Source: Gentiana macrophylla
Taxonomy: Eukaryota > Streptophyta > Magnoliopsida > Gentianales > Gentianaceae
Length of the DNA: 64,000 nucleotides
NCBI GenBank assembly: GCA_026214975.1
Contig: CM047806.1
Location: 99,161,811 to 99,225,810 of the forward strand
Direction: 5' to 3'
The notes below the pieces were generated by a model. It was given only the letters and a program-made list of their open reading frames with translations. It was not told where the DNA came from and did not search any database. This document shows, in pieces, positions 20,300 to 30,470 of the stretch; position 1 is the stretch's first letter, and each line of letters begins with the position of its first letter. A program made the position numbers and the translations under genes.

Positions 20300-21180
20300 T
20301 CTCGCCCTTTGCATATCCTAGGAAAATGCACTTGTGAGCTTTGGGATCAAGTTTGCTTCGTGTTGGGCATGGATATAGACAAACACAAGACAACCAAAGA
20401 TTTTTGGAGGTAATCGGGAAATAAGATGGGGCGAGGAGTGTGTGTCCAGTAGGGTTTTGATAGGAGTTTTGAAGCCTAGTACCCTTTGGGAAGTCTGCAT
20501 GATTAAGTATGTGGAAGTCAATATGGCTTCACCCCACATATATTTTGGAACATTTGTGGTAAACATAATAGACCTAGCCATTTCAAGCAGATGCCTGTTC
20601 TTTCTCTCAAAGAACCCCATTTTTTTGGGGGTTTCAACACAACCATCGATATGGACAATCCCTTTATCCATCAAGAAATTACCGAGATGAGACTCATAAT
20701 ATTCAAGAGCATTGTCGGTCTTCAAGATTTTGATCTTAGTGTCAAACCGAGTGGAGACCATGTTGTAAAATTCTTGAAAGATGGGTCCAACTTCGGACTT
20801 ATCCTTCATTAAAAATAACCAAGTGGTTCTCGGTGTGGTCATCTATGAAGGTAACAAACCACCTCTTTCCTGTTATGCTTTTTACTCTTGAGGGTCCCCA
20901 TACGTCACCGTGTGAATTAAGGTGAATGGTGTGGATGGTAAGTAAGGTAATTTTGCATACACAGATTTGGTGAGTTTAGCAACCCGACAAATATCACATT
21001 GAAGATCATTCAAATTACAACCTTTAAACAATTCAGATCTATAGACTTTAAATAACTAAAATCGGGATGTCCTAGTCTATAATGCCATAACATGATATTG
21101 TCTAGGTTTTGAGTGCAGTGCTGTGAGGCGATTCGATCTTGATCTTACTGTCTTCAGCAGGTTGACCACAAACAGAACTG
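20300..21180 (-). pseudogene. Copia integrase
   Basis: 20318-20842 reads KSEVGPIFQEFYNMV, the second catalytic Asp in LKTDNALEYYE, and the catalytic Glu in GFFERKNRHLLEMAR. 20960-21010 holds the C-x2-C pre-integrase end (CDICRVAKL). A shift separates the blocks. Confidence 0.82.
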
Positions 21181-21599
21181 AGCAAGGTTTAGCGAGCCCC
21201 AATCAACGCCTTTGAGGAATGATCTGGAATGTGCACCGATTCTCATTAAAAACAACGATCCAGTTCAAATCTTTAGTAAGTTTCTTGACAGATATGAGAT
21301 TGCAATCTAATTTTGGAACAAATAGGACATTTCTGCAGCATATCTTATTAGTAAGTCGCACTGACCAAAACCTTTGCACTAGAGATAGAACCATCAGTTG
21401 ATCTTAATATTGTGAATTTGGGGACATGGCTTAAGTTGAGTAATGAGATTTTTATTACCAGTCATATGGGATGAGGCCCCAGAGTCAACAATCCAGGTTT
21501 CATTACTAATAGATGAGTAGAATTTACCTCAGATCTTGGCATGAGAGGCTATGTCAAGAGAGTGACTACCTCCCTTTTGTTGAGTTAGGAAGGCTTTGA

Positions 21600-22542
21600 A
21601 TGCGCAAGTCGAGCATTCAACTGTTGTCATCTTCTTCCTCACTTATATGTATCCGCCTCGACTTTCCTTGGCGGTGCGGAGGTCTTGGAGGAGTTAGGCT
21701 TGCCATGTAGCTTCCAGCAAGTGTCCTTGGTGTGATTAGTGCGTTTGCGGTGGTCACGAAACGACTTCCAGTTTTATCGGCGGAGCTTCAGTAAGCCTCG
21801 GTGAGCCTCAGCAGGTTTTCCGACGATCCACAGGTGGCACTTTCGGTAGGGTTGTCGGCGAGGGGTTCAAAGAAGATCACTTTCCTCCTGCTTTCCTCAT
21901 GTTTGACCTCGGCAAACATGGATTTGAGATTTGGAAGAGGTTTAGTAGCAAGAATTCTACCTCGACATCATCAAGAGTAGGATTCATCCAAGAAGGAATT
22001 TGAATACTCTCTTTTCTCGATAATGTCTTTAAAGAGTGCAAAGATCTTTAACATCATTCCAGGGTGAGTTTCTAACATATCTAGGTGTTGCCATGCCTTA
22101 GATAGTTGATTAAAGTATTGAGTTACGACATATCCCCTTATCGCAATTTTGAATCTGAGCTTGAGTTCATAGACTTTGGATGTATTGTCCTTTTTGAGTA
22201 AAGGTCTCGGCATTATCCTGCATTTCCTTAGCAAAGTGTCATACATCATAAAGTTCTCATCGATCTCTTTTGTCATGACCTCGTGAGGATGGTCATGACT
22301 TGGTTATTTTCTGTGTCCCATGCTTCAAACTTGGGGTCGATTCGGTGAGGAGCGAGTTTGGAACCAGACAGATATCCCATCTTGCCCTGGCCGGAGATAT
22401 ACATTTTCATAGACCTTGACCATAGCAAATAATTGTTACCATCAAGTTTATGATTTGTAAAAGAAGAGTGTTCGATTATCCCATCTCACGAGGTAAATTG
22501 TGAGTCTACTGAAGAAGATGAAACTTCAGATAATGTTGACAT
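21600..22542 (-). pseudogene. Copia gag
   Basis: An ATG at 22542 opens MSTLSEVSSS, followed by KLDGNNYLLWSRSM and then KAWQHLDMLE in 21971-22276. A nucleocapsid-type stretch KDTCWKLHGKP is read near 21700-21745, with its first cysteines lost. Stops and shifts are present. Confidence 0.75.
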
Positions 22543-22603
22543 TTTTCTAAAAAAGAACTGAGTTTTGCAGCGGATTTTAGAACTCAGTAAGGCTCCGATA
22601 CCA

Positions 22604-22985
22604 TGAAGAGAGTTTGAGAATGTGTTAACACAAGAGTAAACTTCAACTTAGTTTATTCATTGAGTAAAAGGATGTATAAATAGATACAATTGAGATAGAG
22701 AGACTAGCTAGCTAGCTTGGGCGGCCACTTGAGTATGTAGATGTGGGCGACAAGCATGCAAAAGTAAAAAGTAAAAGTTATGTCTATGACATAAAGTAAA
22801 CTAGAGTTTGACATATTAATTGTTTATATGACCCACAATTAATATGTCTTTTACAATTAATTTTACAATTAAATAAGGTGTACACAATATTATGCACGAA
22901 ATCCTAAGGCTCAGCAATCTGCTGAGCACCCTGCTGAAGCCTCAGCAGACTGAGTCTGCTGAGTAAGCTGAGTAATATTTCCACA
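22604..22985 (-). repeat. 5' LTR of the copia element
   Basis: 382 bp. On its inner side, 22591-22603 in reverse complement reads TGGTATCGGAGCC, the initiator-methionine tRNA primer site. Confidence 0.9.
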
Positions 22986-22990
22986 ATTTG

Positions 22991-23860
22991 TTTCTTCGAC
23001 GTTCACCTCATTATAAATGTCAAATCTCTAACCCGTGTTCTATTCCTGTTGATGGGAGGTTTCGTTGGCACCTTCCTGATAAGTGGTAACTGGTGCTCTG
23101 GCTGGTTTAAATCCGGAGGTGTTTCTCCTTCTCCTCGTTTGTGCAATCATCCAAGGTCCAAATGGTTGATCTTTAGCTTGTCCAGTTGGCACAATAGGGA
23201 CATTGGATTGAGGAGCTTCACCATTTGCTTGTGCTGAAACTATGTCCTGGCATGCATCCTTGACCGAACTTTCCACACCTGTAGCAGATGTGTTGGAGGC
23301 CCTCATACTCCACCTTGTAGCATTTTCTGTTTAATCGAATACTCGGTTTCAACACTGTTCCAAGGTCAATTTCCACACAGACTCGAGCAATCTTGCCCTT
23401 GGAATTTTCTAATGTCACCGTATCCACTTTAACCACTTTTCCAATGATATTACCAAGTCTCCGAACAAAAGATTCTCAAAATACCTCAATTGGAATAGCG
23501 TGGAAATGGACCCAAGCAAAATTTGATTTAATCTAGTGCTCAAAGAGATGGAAGAAATGTCTCCATTTGGCCATATAGAGATAGTGGCCTTGAATCATCC
23601 ATGACCATCTTTCAGTGTTCTTTCGTAATTAGTGGCATGGGCAAATAGTACCTATTTTCAAGATATGTAAGTTCCAATCTTCCGCTCATGTTCCATAGAG
23701 AAGATAATCAACTATGAAGGTACTTGTAGGAGATTGTTTATCCTAGCAATTAGATGATTAAGGCTTTCCCCCATGGCCTCCACAAATCGAGACACTCATC
23801 AAGGGGGATAACGACTTCATCCTCTTCCGCCTCTCTACCAAAACAATTTGCAATTATGTT
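22991..23860 (-). pseudogene. L1-type LINE ORF1 fragment
   Basis: Reverse-strand segments in order are VVIPLDECLDLWRPWGKALI (near 23760-23830), KIARVCVEIDLGTVLKPSIR with YEGLQHICYRCGKFG (23280-23436), and FGPWMIAQTRRRRN (about 23120-23165). This order matches plant L1 ORF1 (DUF4283 domain, then a CCHC knuckle, then the FGPWM motif). The knuckle is broken by a frameshift. No ORF2 reverse transcriptase was seen. Confidence 0.78.
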
Positions 23861-23943
23861 TGTGCAGTCCTTCTCCGTCACATATGTATGTTCCCATATC
23901 AGCATAATTTGCAAACACGACATCAACTCCACTCCGGGTGGTA

Positions 23944-25095
23944 GGGGTGAGCAAAAAAACTGAAAAATCAATCCGAACCGAAAACCAAACCAACCAAACC
24001 AAAAATAACCAAACCAGTAACAAATGAATGAATCGGTTTGGTTTGAAACCAAACCGAATAATCTTGGTTTTGATTTGGTTATTTTTATTTCACCTCAACC
24101 CAACCTGAACTCAAACCGAAATCATTAAAACATAAATACGTCGTTTTGTTTTTGATATATAAGCTTATTACCAACCCTAACCCTAACCCATTCCATTCTT
24201 CATAGTTCATACATATCAGCGCTTCTCCTCATACCATGGATTCTTTGCTCCATTTCGGCTACCATTATAATTGCTTGCCTCATACAACACGTTAGTGACC
24301 CTTCCAATCTGCTCTCATCATCGATTAATGTGTTATCTTCCATATTCTTATTGTTATTGTTGTTTTACTTCAATGGATTCTTAGTCCTTAATATTTTCTT
24401 CTTTGCTTGATATATCGAGTGTTTGTGTAAAACATATGATGAACATATAATGAGAAAAATGATGGGTTTCTTCTTTCGATTATTGTGTATTATTTTTCTC
24501 ATGCTTCATTGCAAATTGATTATATTAATGGATTGTTCACAAAATATAATTTTGTTCAAGTGTCTCTGGGTGAATGTTTTGTCTTGCGAATTGGCCTTTG
24601 AAGTTCTAAATGCTCAAATATTGTCTTGAACCATTACATTTTTTGTAATTTTCTTATGGATAACGTTGTTTCCTTTCACATAATGATAATAACATTATGT
24701 GTGGACGAATATTGTTCACTTCTGCTTCTGATCTTTTTGTTTTCATGTCCGGTCTATTAGGTTTATAGAATACTCATGCATCATATATTCTACATATCTT
24801 TTGAACTAAATACTGGAAGGAGCAACAGCCTTTCACAAAGTATGTTTTTTTTACAGCAATGTATACTTTACATATAACATTTAGATGAAATTGCTTGTTT
24901 GTCATAAAAGTAACTCTTTTAAAAAAACCAGGCATGCTAAAACTGAATCCAAACCGAACCCAAACTGAAACCGGTTCGAACCAAACCATTGGGGTTGACT
25001 TCAGTTTGGTTTGGTTTGGGGTACAAAGTATAGCCCCCAAACAGACCTCGCACTTTCCAAACCGAACCGAACCAGCTCAAACCAACCCATGATCA
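23944..25095. mobile_element. CCAAACC-rich element(s) with TAGGGGTGAGC start
   Basis: The left end GGGGTGAGCAAAAA is preceded by TA. Both ends (23960-24130 and 24940-25090) are rich in CCAAACC / CCGAACC motifs, and the middle is unrelated AT-rich DNA. Two MITEs or one long palindromic element are both possible. The right boundary is uncertain. Confidence 0.5.
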
Positions 25096-26224
25096 CCCAT
25101 CACCCGCCGGGTGGTCCACGCCGGAGTGTCATTAGATGCCGTCGGTGATTTGCTTGAAAATTTATCTGCGTCCAAAGAAATCTCTTTCTTACTACACTGG
25201 TTTCCATGTGCTCGTCCGTCATTTGGAGTGAAGGGAGTCAACGGACAAGGCTGTCCGGTGAGGAGAGCAGTTTGCGAAGGTCAGGGAAATAAAAGTCGCC
25301 AGAGCGGCGTAGCTGGGTTCGTATCCCTCTTTTACTTATGTACAAATGTTAGCACTTTTTATCTAAACTTCTTCTTCTCTGAACTCTTTGAAAATTGACA
25401 AAGAATAAAAAAGGAACGATTAATAGTGTAAAGGACCTACTGGAAAACCAAACACCTACTCCCCCAAGATCCACGGCTGGCGCATAGTGATGATGATGGT
25501 GGGCAGGGCATGCCCTGACATTTTTTAGGCCAGTCGTCGAATTAGACATTTTAATTCGAAGTTATATATTTATCGATTTAAATTAGGCCATGTAATTTTT
25601 TTTTGGGCCTTTACCGATTCGAGTATAATTATTTTTGGGTCTCTATATTAGGTTGGATCGAATTGTATCTACACGGATTTTTTTTTTCTTTTAGCAAAAG
25701 ATGTAATGTTGGGCCGCCGGCACCGTTGGGTCTAAAACTACCGCCTCCTGCGCCTTCAAGGTGGGCCGGCCTTGATGGTGGGGAAATTTTATTGTTACTC
25801 CATAGGGAGCAATTTTTCAGGGAGATGAACGGGGATTTTTTTTTTTTTTTTTTTTTTTTTGAAAGAGAATTTTCTTGTTTTGACTTTATTTGTTGTCAAT
25901 ATCATTGCTTACATGGATAAGAGAGTTGACATGGTAATTTTCTATTTTCTATTGCCATGTCATCATGTTTGCTTGGAAAAATGAACTTAGTCCGCAACGA
26001 ACAAGACTAATTATGCAAAAAGGGCCAGAGGCTAGGAGGAAAAAATAAGATACAAAATAAGAAATAATGATAAGCAAAATAAATAATGGTTGAGTATGAA
26101 GAAAACACGCGTATTCTTACACGCACAGAAGAATACGCACGTGTAATACACGTAGAAGAATACGTCGCTGGCGTTTTTATTCTCAACCACTATTTTTTTC
26201 TTGTCATTTTTCCTCATTTTAGAT
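25096..26224. other. Intergenic DNA inside the 13 kb unit, no gene recognised
   Basis: Contains a GC-rich patch (25705-25770), a T run of about 25 bases (25836-25860) and repeated AGAAGAATACG words near 26125-26165. No open frame resembles a known protein. Confidence 0.5.
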
Positions 26225-26361
26225 AAAAAACAGTCATCCACGACCTTTAACCTTATGCAAAAAATACCGACTTATAGGACTAATTTTGTGATCGAAGTAA
26301 AATCAGCACTAAATCTGAAAACGTTTAGAGGACTAAAAATACAATTTTGCCTCATTATGAT

Positions 26362-27188
26362 GGTAGCCTAGCCTTTGTGAAAACGTGAAAGAATTGTTCT
26401 TGTTCAGTTTTAGTTAATTAAGCCGTCCTTGATTGTACCACAACAATTTCATAGAATCGATTTTCCACAGAGTCGATTCATGATCGACACTAGAAAGGTC
26501 GCATATATTGGTTATAAATTTCATAGAATCGACTTTCATACGATCTATTATACTGTGGTGTTCACGTTGTATATCAATAGAGTCGTGGTGGTACAAATAA
26601 AGACACTCTTATCCCCTTATCTTACACATATGCAACAACATAATTTGTCTGGTATGTTTAATGTTACTGAGCACACCGTAATAACCAAACAAGAAAACAT
26701 GATCGAGAAAACATTCATTAACGGTATTGCTATTGGCACCACAATCACTAATCTATTTTTAGGACACCACAATGAAATTCAATTTTTTTAAAATCGATTT
26801 TATGAACAAAACTCGATTATGAAAATGTCAAAAGCAAATTTTGACCTCTCCACAATTGAAATTTTTTCGAAGTACGGTGTCCGGATAGATCGACTGTGGT
26901 CTTACTAACATTACCCTTTCATTAATCAATTAACAATAAACTTTGAAAGAGGAGCTATAGATATGTCATTACATGTGTTCTTGTCACTTTATATAAATGT
27001 TCGTAGAATAAATTGCAATTCTACCTAAATCATCGGTGAAAAAAAAACTTTAATTAACGTTTCTATGATTGCAGGGTGGTGCTGAAAAAGTATGAAAAAA
27101 GAAGTGAAAATGATAGACAAAGACACACATTTAATCTTTTGATTGAATTCTGATATGCAATCATCTGCAATTAGAAATTATAACCCAA
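26362..27188. other. Spacer between pirin copies
   Basis: 26362-26395 continues the 5' flank of copy 1 that lies beyond the 13 kb unit. 26433-26600 may be a small MITE (TTGTACCAC termini in inverted orientation). The remainder is AT-rich 3' flank of copy 2, with no gene seen. Confidence 0.45.
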
Positions 27189-27677
27189 TTATTTTTTGGA
27201 TCCCCAGTGCCTAGCCATCTCGAATCCATTCTTGGCATACTGATAATCCTCAATAGCTTGATCGATTTCGGCTCTAGTATTCATCACAAACGGACCATGT
27301 TGAACCACCGGCTCGTTAAGCGGTTGTCCACCAATCAAAACGAATCTCAACGGTGTAGATGCAGACATGTTCCATACACTCAGACCGTCTCCGGGCCTAA
27401 AACCAGAGTATGATGTGCACCGATTGATGACGAATTCGGTACACCAAACACGCCTTCGCCTTCAATGGTGTAAACAAATGCATTCCAGGATTGAGGAATG
27501 GTCTGATGATGCTGTGCCTTAGGTTTCAGTGTGAAATCCAAGTACATAGTAGGTGTTCGAGTATACACCGGAGAATTCACTCCCATGGCTTCTCCGGCTA
27601 TGACTCGAACCTCAACCCCGTCTTTCACAGCCTTAGGAATTTCACTGCTCAGCAATTCTTGATAATTCGGCTTAATC
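27189..27677 (-). CDS. PRN: Pirin copy 2, exon 7, frameshifted
   Basis: Carries PNYQELLSSEIPKAVKDG, TRTPTMYLDFTLK, SWNAFVYTIEGEGVFG and AHHTLVLGP. After a 1-base deletion near 27391, DGLSVWNMSASTPLRFVLIG continues in the next frame through NGFEMARHWGSKK to TAA at 27189-27191. Confidence 0.84.
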
Positions 27678-27712
27678 CTGCATCATCTTTCACAGTTAGA
27701 TTATGTAGTCGA

Positions 27713-28085
27713 TGTAAAGTCCTACGTCTGTAAAGTAATAGTAAATAGTCTGCTCACCCAATATAAGTGTGAGATATAAAATTCTTGTAAACTCGGGTTA
27801 GCCTTTTTAGACCAAGCGAGGGCGACAGTCTAATCAGTTGACCGGATCATTTATGACTCGTTTAGTGCTACCAGGCCCGAGGTCTGGTGGCGTTACAAAA
27901 TGGTATTCAGAGCCAACAATCCGACGGACCTAAATGCCACACCGTGAGAGACGGTGGAGTCACCTCAAATCCTGGTAGTAGGGATGGCCGGGACAAGTCC
28001 TGGCGAGGACGCCAGTCCCTTATAAAAAGGGAAATGGTAAAGTCTCACATTTGTAAAATAACAGATTTTACATACAAAAGGAGAA
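27713..28085. mobile_element. TRIM-like element in pirin copy 2 intron 6
   Basis: The left LTR is ~27713-27896 (start TGTAAAGTCCTACGTC, end GGCGTTACA). Primer site TGGTATTCAGAGCC follows at 27901, and a purine stretch AAAAAGGGAAA precedes the right LTR start TGGTAAAGTCTCAC at 28035. The right LTR is cut off after ~50 bp. It is absent at the matching place in other pirins (inference) and has no coding capacity. Confidence 0.6.
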
Positions 28086-28095
28086 AATAACATAC

Positions 28096-28199
28096 ATTTT
28101 GTCCCTGGCAGCAAGATTGATCCATAGTTGAAGTCCCTTTTGAGTACCACCTGCTGCAGGCATTTCAGAGTGGACAATACCTCTACCCGCCGTCATCCA
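28096..28199 (-). CDS. PRN: Pirin copy 2, exon 6
   Basis: 104 nt encoding WMTAGRGIVHSEMPAAGG and onward to LWINLAARDK, with acceptor TATGCAG and donor GTATGTTA. The HSE residues are the remaining metal ligands of the family. Confidence 0.84.
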
Positions 28200-28268
28200 C
28201 TGCATATAAATCAATATAAAAAAGATTAAACAAACGATATTCGAATCAAAATTGACACTTAAAATGAA

Positions 28269-28658
28269 GGGGGAATGAGGGAGAAGGACAGAAATATTTC
28301 ATCAATTGAGTAGAAGGGCAGTTTTTTGAAACTTTTGCATAAAGACAAAACTATTTATTCATCAATCGAAATTCACTTGTGTTCGAAATTCATTATTTAA
28401 ATTCATGCCGAAATTCACTTGGTCGAAATTCACTAATTTTCAAAATTCATTGTCGAGATTCACCGATTTTCGAGGATTCATTGTCAAAATTCATTTATCG
28501 AAATTCACCGATTTTGGGATTCACTGAAGATTCACCGATTTTAGGATTCACTGTTGTCTTCTCGCTATAAAAATTATGCATTGTTCTTCTCCTATAAAAA
28601 TATGTAGTTTTTCATTCTTAAAAATATTCCAGATTGTGTCCTTATCCCTAATTTTCCA
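28269..28658. mobile_element. 390 bp MITE with 9 bp target duplication in pirin copy 2 intron 5
   Basis: The target duplication TAAAATGAA is exact (28260-28268 and 28659-28667). Terminal inverted repeats ~22 bp share AGGGA(G/T)AAGGACA. Copy 1 has the empty site at 157-168 (CTTGAAATGAAA). The nine-base duplication suggests a Mutator-like MITE. The interior repeats CGAAATTCA / GATTCACCGATTTT words. Confidence 0.82.
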
Positions 28659-28688
28659 TAAAATGAAACGGGGTGACACTCGATTCAC

Positions 28689-28751
28689 CTGAACATCACC
28701 GGTATGAATTGTACCCTTGTGACCGGTAAAATCTTGATGAGTAAACGATCC
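28689..28751 (-). CDS. PRN: Pirin copy 2, exon 5
   Basis: 63 nt encoding [20 protein letters not shown] plus Q, with acceptor ATTTAG and donor GTGAATCG. Confidence 0.82.
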
Positions 28752-28765
28752 CTAAATTCAAAAAC

Positions 28766-28767
28766 CG

Positions 28768-28800
<33 letters not shown>
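28766..28800. repeat. Poly-A tract (~35) in pirin copy 2 intron 4
   Basis: A pure A run lies 14 bp upstream of exon 5 on the transcribed strand, where it reads as poly-U in the acceptor region. Copy 1 has only short A runs here. Confidence 0.85.
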
Positions 28801-28802
<2 letters not shown>

Positions 28803-28877
28803 GTAGTCTAGTAAACAAAATCAAGTTATAACATTGAAATTTAAACTTTAATTGCAGTATTGAATCAGAATCAAGAC

Positions 28878-28906
28878 CTGCAGCATGTATGTAACAGTCT
28901 CGAAAC
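28878..28906 (-). CDS. PRN: Pirin copy 2, exon 4
   Basis: 29 nt encoding FETVTYMLQ across the junction, with donor GTCTTGATT. Confidence 0.82.
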
Positions 28907-29060
28907 CTGTAAAAACATTCAAATGACTTATCAATCATGTACCAAAAAACAAACAATAAGAAACTAATTGTCTGCACCATTTTCGTTATATCCTAACCGA
29001 TCGGAGACAATGGAATTTAAACAGATACAGTATTCCTGAAGAATACGAAAACATTCAAAC

Positions 29061-29099
29061 CTCTGTGCGGGTGATCGGGAAATCCTGCAGGAGCAGCAA
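29061..29099 (-). CDS. PRN: Pirin copy 2, exon 3 (metal-ligand motif)
   Basis: Encodes [12 protein letters not shown], 39 nt, with donor GTTTGAATG. The HPH pair corresponds to iron ligands in pirins. Confidence 0.82.
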
Positions 29100-29309
29100 C
29101 TGTGGAGAAAAAAACAGAAGTATACATCAACATATGGATCAACAAATAATCAAAATGCAAAATGATGACATGGCTGTTCACACAGTTACATAAAACACAA
29201 AAGGCCACCAACTTTGATCAAATAACTATGAAGAATACAGGTACAAAAGTCAATTTCACAAAACAATATATATATGTGTATGCAGATGTTACAAGAATGC
29301 TCTTCGTAC

Positions 29310-29359
29310 CGGTAAATTCGTCCAGCATTAGGAAAGGATCAAGAAACTTCAGTTCAGGC
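29310..29359 (-). CDS. PRN: Pirin copy 2, exon 2
   Basis: Encodes [16 protein letters not shown], 50 nt, with an acceptor ending CCACAG and donor GTACGAAG. Confidence 0.82.
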
Positions 29360-29554
29360 CTGTGGATTGGTTCAGTAGAAAAGAAAAAAATCAATCACCA
29401 GAAAACGAATACATTTTCTCAAAAACAGAATTTCAGAACAGATCTTCATCATCATCAACTACAACAACAACCATACTACTATGCTATCATCTAACCAAAA
29501 TTAATCCAGTTGACAAGAAATCAGGAGAAGTTAAGCTTAAAAAAAACGAAAAAT

Positions 29555-29880
29555 TGTAAAATTGGACTCATAACTTTAAGATAGTACTATTTTTTGTCTC
29601 ATACTAAATTGGCCTCATAGCTTTAGCATGGTACCGATTATGGTCTAATACGATTCCAGTTTAGCAATTTTGGGGAAATAACTTAAAATGACTAAAACTA
29701 AGTCAGCAATTTTTGTCTCTTAACTGTTCTAACGTAGCAATTTTGGTCTCGTTAAATGTGTCCTGAAATCGAGAAGTTATGAAACCAAAACTGGTATCAT
29801 CCAAAGTTATGAGGTCAATTTTGATCTACTAGAATCTTTATAGACCAAAATTTGGTCCCACAACCGAATTTTACAAAACA
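29555..29880. mobile_element. MITE in intron 1 of pirin copy 2
   Basis: The outer ends are TGTAAAATT and, in reverse complement, TGTAAAATT. Internal inverted segments share AAAATTG(G/A)(A/C)CTCATAACTTT. Intron 1 is 620 bp here against 99 bp in copy 1, so the block is an insertion. Confidence 0.65.
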
Positions 29881-29979
29881 CTCAATCTTAAATTCTCCAA
29901 AATTCTGTTCCTAAAAAATAATTAAAAAAATCCTCCAAAATTCTGAAATGAAAACTGAATCGAAATATAAAAGTTTTAC

Positions 29980-30199
29980 CGTCCAATGCTTCTCCTAACG
30001 ACAGCACCCACCCCTTCACTTTGTGAATGAGCCAAGACCTTTTGACAACAATTCTGGGCTTTTCAAACCCACCACATTGATTTGAAGCAGACATGATCTT
30101 CCTCAAAATACAAGATTCGACCCTCTTTTCCTTTCTCTTACAGCAAATTTTTGGTGCTATGAAATTCAACAGAAAATTTCTCGATACACTTCCTATCAT
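29980..30199 (-). CDS. PRN: Pirin copy 2, exon 1 with N-terminal extension, frameshifted
   Basis: MSASNQCGGFEKPRIVVK starts at 30094, then the frame slips near 30040; the family sequence resumes in the next frame to the donor GTAAAACTT. The in-frame upstream ATG at 30199 adds MIGSVSRNFLLNFIAPK and 18 more residues, paralleling copy 1. Confidence 0.75.
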
Positions 30200-30470
30200 A
30201 TACAAACAAAAAAAAAAAAGCTAGAGCCGTCTGAAATTGTGTGGGTTTCTAATACGTGATTGACAACGAATCCCAGCTTAATATATTTGGGGTCAACTAT
30301 TTGACAAATTTTAAAGACGTAGATGCATTGATTGTGAAGATTCTGATAATGGAAAAATATTAGCAGGTGGGCCCATATCCTTTGCCATTTGAACCGACTA
30401 TCTGATGACGCCATACCCATGTCACGGTGACGGCGGGCTTTGTGAAAACGTGGAAGACCTGCTATAAGCT
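30200..30470 (-). promoter_or_regulatory. 5' flank of pirin copy 2, with empty insertion site
   Basis: Aligns with 13124-13360 and then, at ~30440-30465, with 26365-26390. It is therefore the uninterrupted version of the region split by the 13 kb unit in copy 1. Confidence 0.65.

Larger units (their letters stand above)
17930..22985 (-). mobile_element. Ty1/copia retrotransposon, complete ends, decayed coding
   Basis: LTRs are 17930-18307 and 22604-22985, both TGAAGAGAG...TTCCACA. The target duplication ATTTG is exact (17925-17929 and 22986-22990). The minus-strand primer site TGGTATCGGAGCC abuts the right LTR, and a purine tract TTTGAGGGG abuts the left one. Domain order is gag, integrase, RT, RNase H, as in copia. 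The frame is broken by stops and shifts, but catalytic motifs are still readable. The LTRs differ chiefly at CAG/CTG positions. It is inserted into a LINE within the 13 kb unit. Confidence 0.93.
13361..26351. mobile_element. ~13.0 kb TIR-bounded unit (MULE-like) upstream of pirin copy 1
   Basis: The left end 13361-13490 starts GGCAAAATTGTATTTTTTG. The right end, read in reverse complement from 26351, starts GGCAAAATTGTATTTTTAG. The two stay alignable for ~100 bp (shared ATTTAGT, GATTTTA, TTCGAT, TATAAGTCG). Direct flanks are TCATGATGAT (13351-13360) and TCATTATGAT (26352-26361), a 10 bp duplication with one mismatch. Copy 2 holds the uninterrupted site at about 30420-30460: after CCATGTCA... 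it continues to CTTTGTGAAAACGTG, which in copy 1 appears only at 26372-26386. No transposase was recognised. The interior is filled with later insertions. It is either a non-autonomous MULE swollen by nesting or a composite unit moved as one. Confidence 0.65.
27189..30199 (-). pseudogene. PRN: Pirin-like protein gene, copy 2 (7 exons, two frameshifts)
   Basis: All seven exons are readable: 29980-30094 (or from 30199), 29310-29359, 29061-29099, 28878-28906, 28689-28751, 28096-28199 and 27189-27677, with GT-AG borders. Without the breaks the product would be ~296 residues, plus a 35-residue N-terminal extension, normal for the family. The pirin metal ligands are present (HPH in exon 3, HSEMP in exon 6). 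Two 1-base deletions relative to copy 1 or the family occur: in exon 1 near 30040 (four T where five are expected) and in exon 7 near 27391 (a C run one short). They abolish the frame unless they are consensus errors; both lie in homopolymers. Introns carry a TRIM and two MITEs. Confidence 0.82.

Noticed and set aside
24170..24192. Telomere-like CCCTAAC repeats
   Set aside because: Only about three imperfect units, not plant CCCTAAA, and inside a repeat-rich block.
26433..26600. Possible 165 bp MITE with TTGTACCAC ends
   Set aside because: The termini match over only ~12 bp, with no clear target duplication and no second copy in the window; noted only within the spacer entry.
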